The position numbers and the translations under genes were made by a program. Below the pieces are notes generated by a model. It saw only the letters and a program-made list of their open reading frames with translations. It did not search any database and was not told the origin of the DNA. 64,000 bases of DNA from Treponema_C sp050937815 (GTDB lineage: Bacteria; Spirochaetota; Spirochaetia; Treponematales; Treponemataceae). The number at the start of each line of letters is the position of its first letter. Position 1 is the stretch's first letter. This document shows positions 63,247 through 64,000 of this stretch, one piece after another. The DNA is taken from NCBI RefSeq assembly GCF_050937815.1, contig NZ_JACDIJ010000007.1:1-64000 (forward strand). The letters run 5' to 3'.

Positions 63247-64000
63247 TTAAAACGCTAAAGCGAGAACTTCTTCCATATGCGTTACCGGATAAAAGCTTAT
63301 TCCTTTTTTTACATGCTCGGGAATATCATCCAAATCGCGCATATTTTGCTTAGGTATAATAACATGTTTTATTCCGTTTCGTCGAGCGGCAACCGTTTTT
63401 TCTTTTAAACCGCCTATGGGAAGCACTTGGCCGGTTAATGAAAGTTCGCCGGTCATCGCAAGATTTTTACGTATGGTTTTATTCTTTAAAAGCGATAATA
63501 AGACCACCGTCATCGTTATACCGGCAGAAGGTCCGTCTTTGGGCGTTGCGCCTTCAGGGATATGCAAATGAATCTTGTGGTTTTCGAAAAAGTCGGCATC
63601 TTTTATTTTATGTTCTATAGCGTATGAGCGTACCCAGCTCATTGCTATCGAAGCCGACTCTTTCATAACATCTCCCATTTGGCCGGTTAAATTAAAGCCT
63701 TCTTTTCCGGGAATCGTCAAAGCTTCCAACAAAAGCGTATCTCCGCCCATACTCGTCCAAGCAAGACCTATTGCCGTGCCGGGACGGTCGGCCTTTTTAC
63801 GGTTATCTTCATCGGTAAACACGGGCTTACCCAAATAATGTTCGATAAGCACTTTACCGGGAGTAAGCGGACGCGATAAAAGTCGGTTTAATTTTTTTTG
63901 AGATTCTTTTTCTTCTTCGCTTATAATACGCTTTAATTCCTTCGGTTTTTTTTCTTTACGGCCCGTATCGGGAACGTCTTTTGTCGCTTCCCTTGTTTTT
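63247..64000 (-). CDS. lon: Lon protease, C-terminal part
   Basis: The frame is open to the window edge, so only the last 251 codons or so are seen. The proteolytic domain has the catalytic serine in PEGATPKDGPSAGITM and the lysine in GGLKEKTVAARRNG, as in Lon. The visible text before it (residues ending KESQKKLNRLLSRPLTP) is a lysine-rich linker. The ATPase part lies outside the window. No regulation is visible. Confidence 0.93.
   Translation of the reverse strand, partial: KTREATKDVPDTGRKEKKPKELKRIISEEEKESQKKLNRLLSRPLTPGKVLIEHYLGKPVFTDEDNRKKADRPGTAIGLAWTSMGGDTLLLEALTIPGKEGFNLTGQMGDVMKESASIAMSWVRSYAIEHKIKDADFFENHKIHLHIPEGATPKDGPSAGITMTVVLLSLLKNKTIRKNLAMTGELSLTGQVLPIGGLKEKTVAARRNGIKHVIIPKQNMRDLDDIPEHVKKGISFYPVTHMEEVLALAF

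Noticed and set aside
1..64000. CRISPR array, prophage, IS element, rRNA or replication origin
   Set aside because: No regularly spaced repeats, transposase, integrase, phage structural genes, rRNA text or dnaA-box cluster was seen on either strand.

Overview
The window reads as a chromosomal piece of a host-associated spirochaete, most likely a Treponema. This is an inference from protein style: lipoproteins and Sec-exported proteins with treponeme-like signal sequences, a bactofilin-TPR pair, a 565-residue protein resembling a spirochaete-only family, and short overlapping operons. Unlike the pathogenic treponemes with few biosynthetic genes, this one carries branched-chain, aspartate-family and aromatic amino-acid genes plus citrate synthase and isocitrate dehydrogenase. 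No phage, IS element, CRISPR array, rRNA or origin was seen. The first 107 bases are a near-pure G tract that cuts the first gene, so position 1 is probably a contig end.

Layout. 0.1-3.2 kb: a large membrane GAF-GGDEF-EAL protein (minus, 3' end missing). 3.4-7.5 kb: an RNase II/R-type exoribonuclease, small hypothetical genes with a possible antitoxin remnant, and a stand-alone sugar-ABC ATPase. 7.5-17.4 kb (minus): an amino-acid block running ThrE-type exporter halves, aspartokinase-homoserine dehydrogenase, a DAHP synthase-prephenate dehydratase fusion, ilvH, cimA, leuB and an ATC-hydrolase-like gene. 17.4-19.2 kb: icd behind a near-consensus promoter whose -35 box lies inside an inverted repeat, then ogt. 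19.2-27.8 kb: a flavodoxin/SCP2-like/membrane fusion with murI and a zinc-ribbon gene; a pentapeptide-repeat and MBL pair; a translationally coupled operon with a putative zincin lipoprotein. 28-35.5 kb: copA, tRNA-Glu and tRNA-Gln, a secreted glycosidase-like protein, rsgA, a cluster of palindromes, mutS2.

35.5-42.5 kb is the most system-like region. iclR and kdgK run leftward; a PP2C-like protein, a complete tripartite tricarboxylate transporter (TctC-TctB-TctA) and an MBL hydrolase run rightward; a perfect 18-bp inverted repeat sits between them next to iclR. This looks like a regulated uptake and catabolic locus for an unknown organic or sugar acid with an unexplained phosphatase-like member.

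42.5-54.5 kb: argR, htrA-uvrB-dCMP deaminase-MBL, an OmpA-family protein, a PerR-like regulator facing rpmB across a bidirectional terminator, and a TetR regulon of two membrane proteins sharing the operator TGAAC-N3-GTTCA, then mscS, bcp and a DUF2804 protein. 54.6-64 kb (mostly minus): a formylglycine-generating-enzyme-like lipoprotein, tRNA-Lys, an outer-membrane-type protein with its lipoprotein partner, bactofilin-TPR-mtaB, citrate synthase, and the C-terminal part of Lon cut by the window end.
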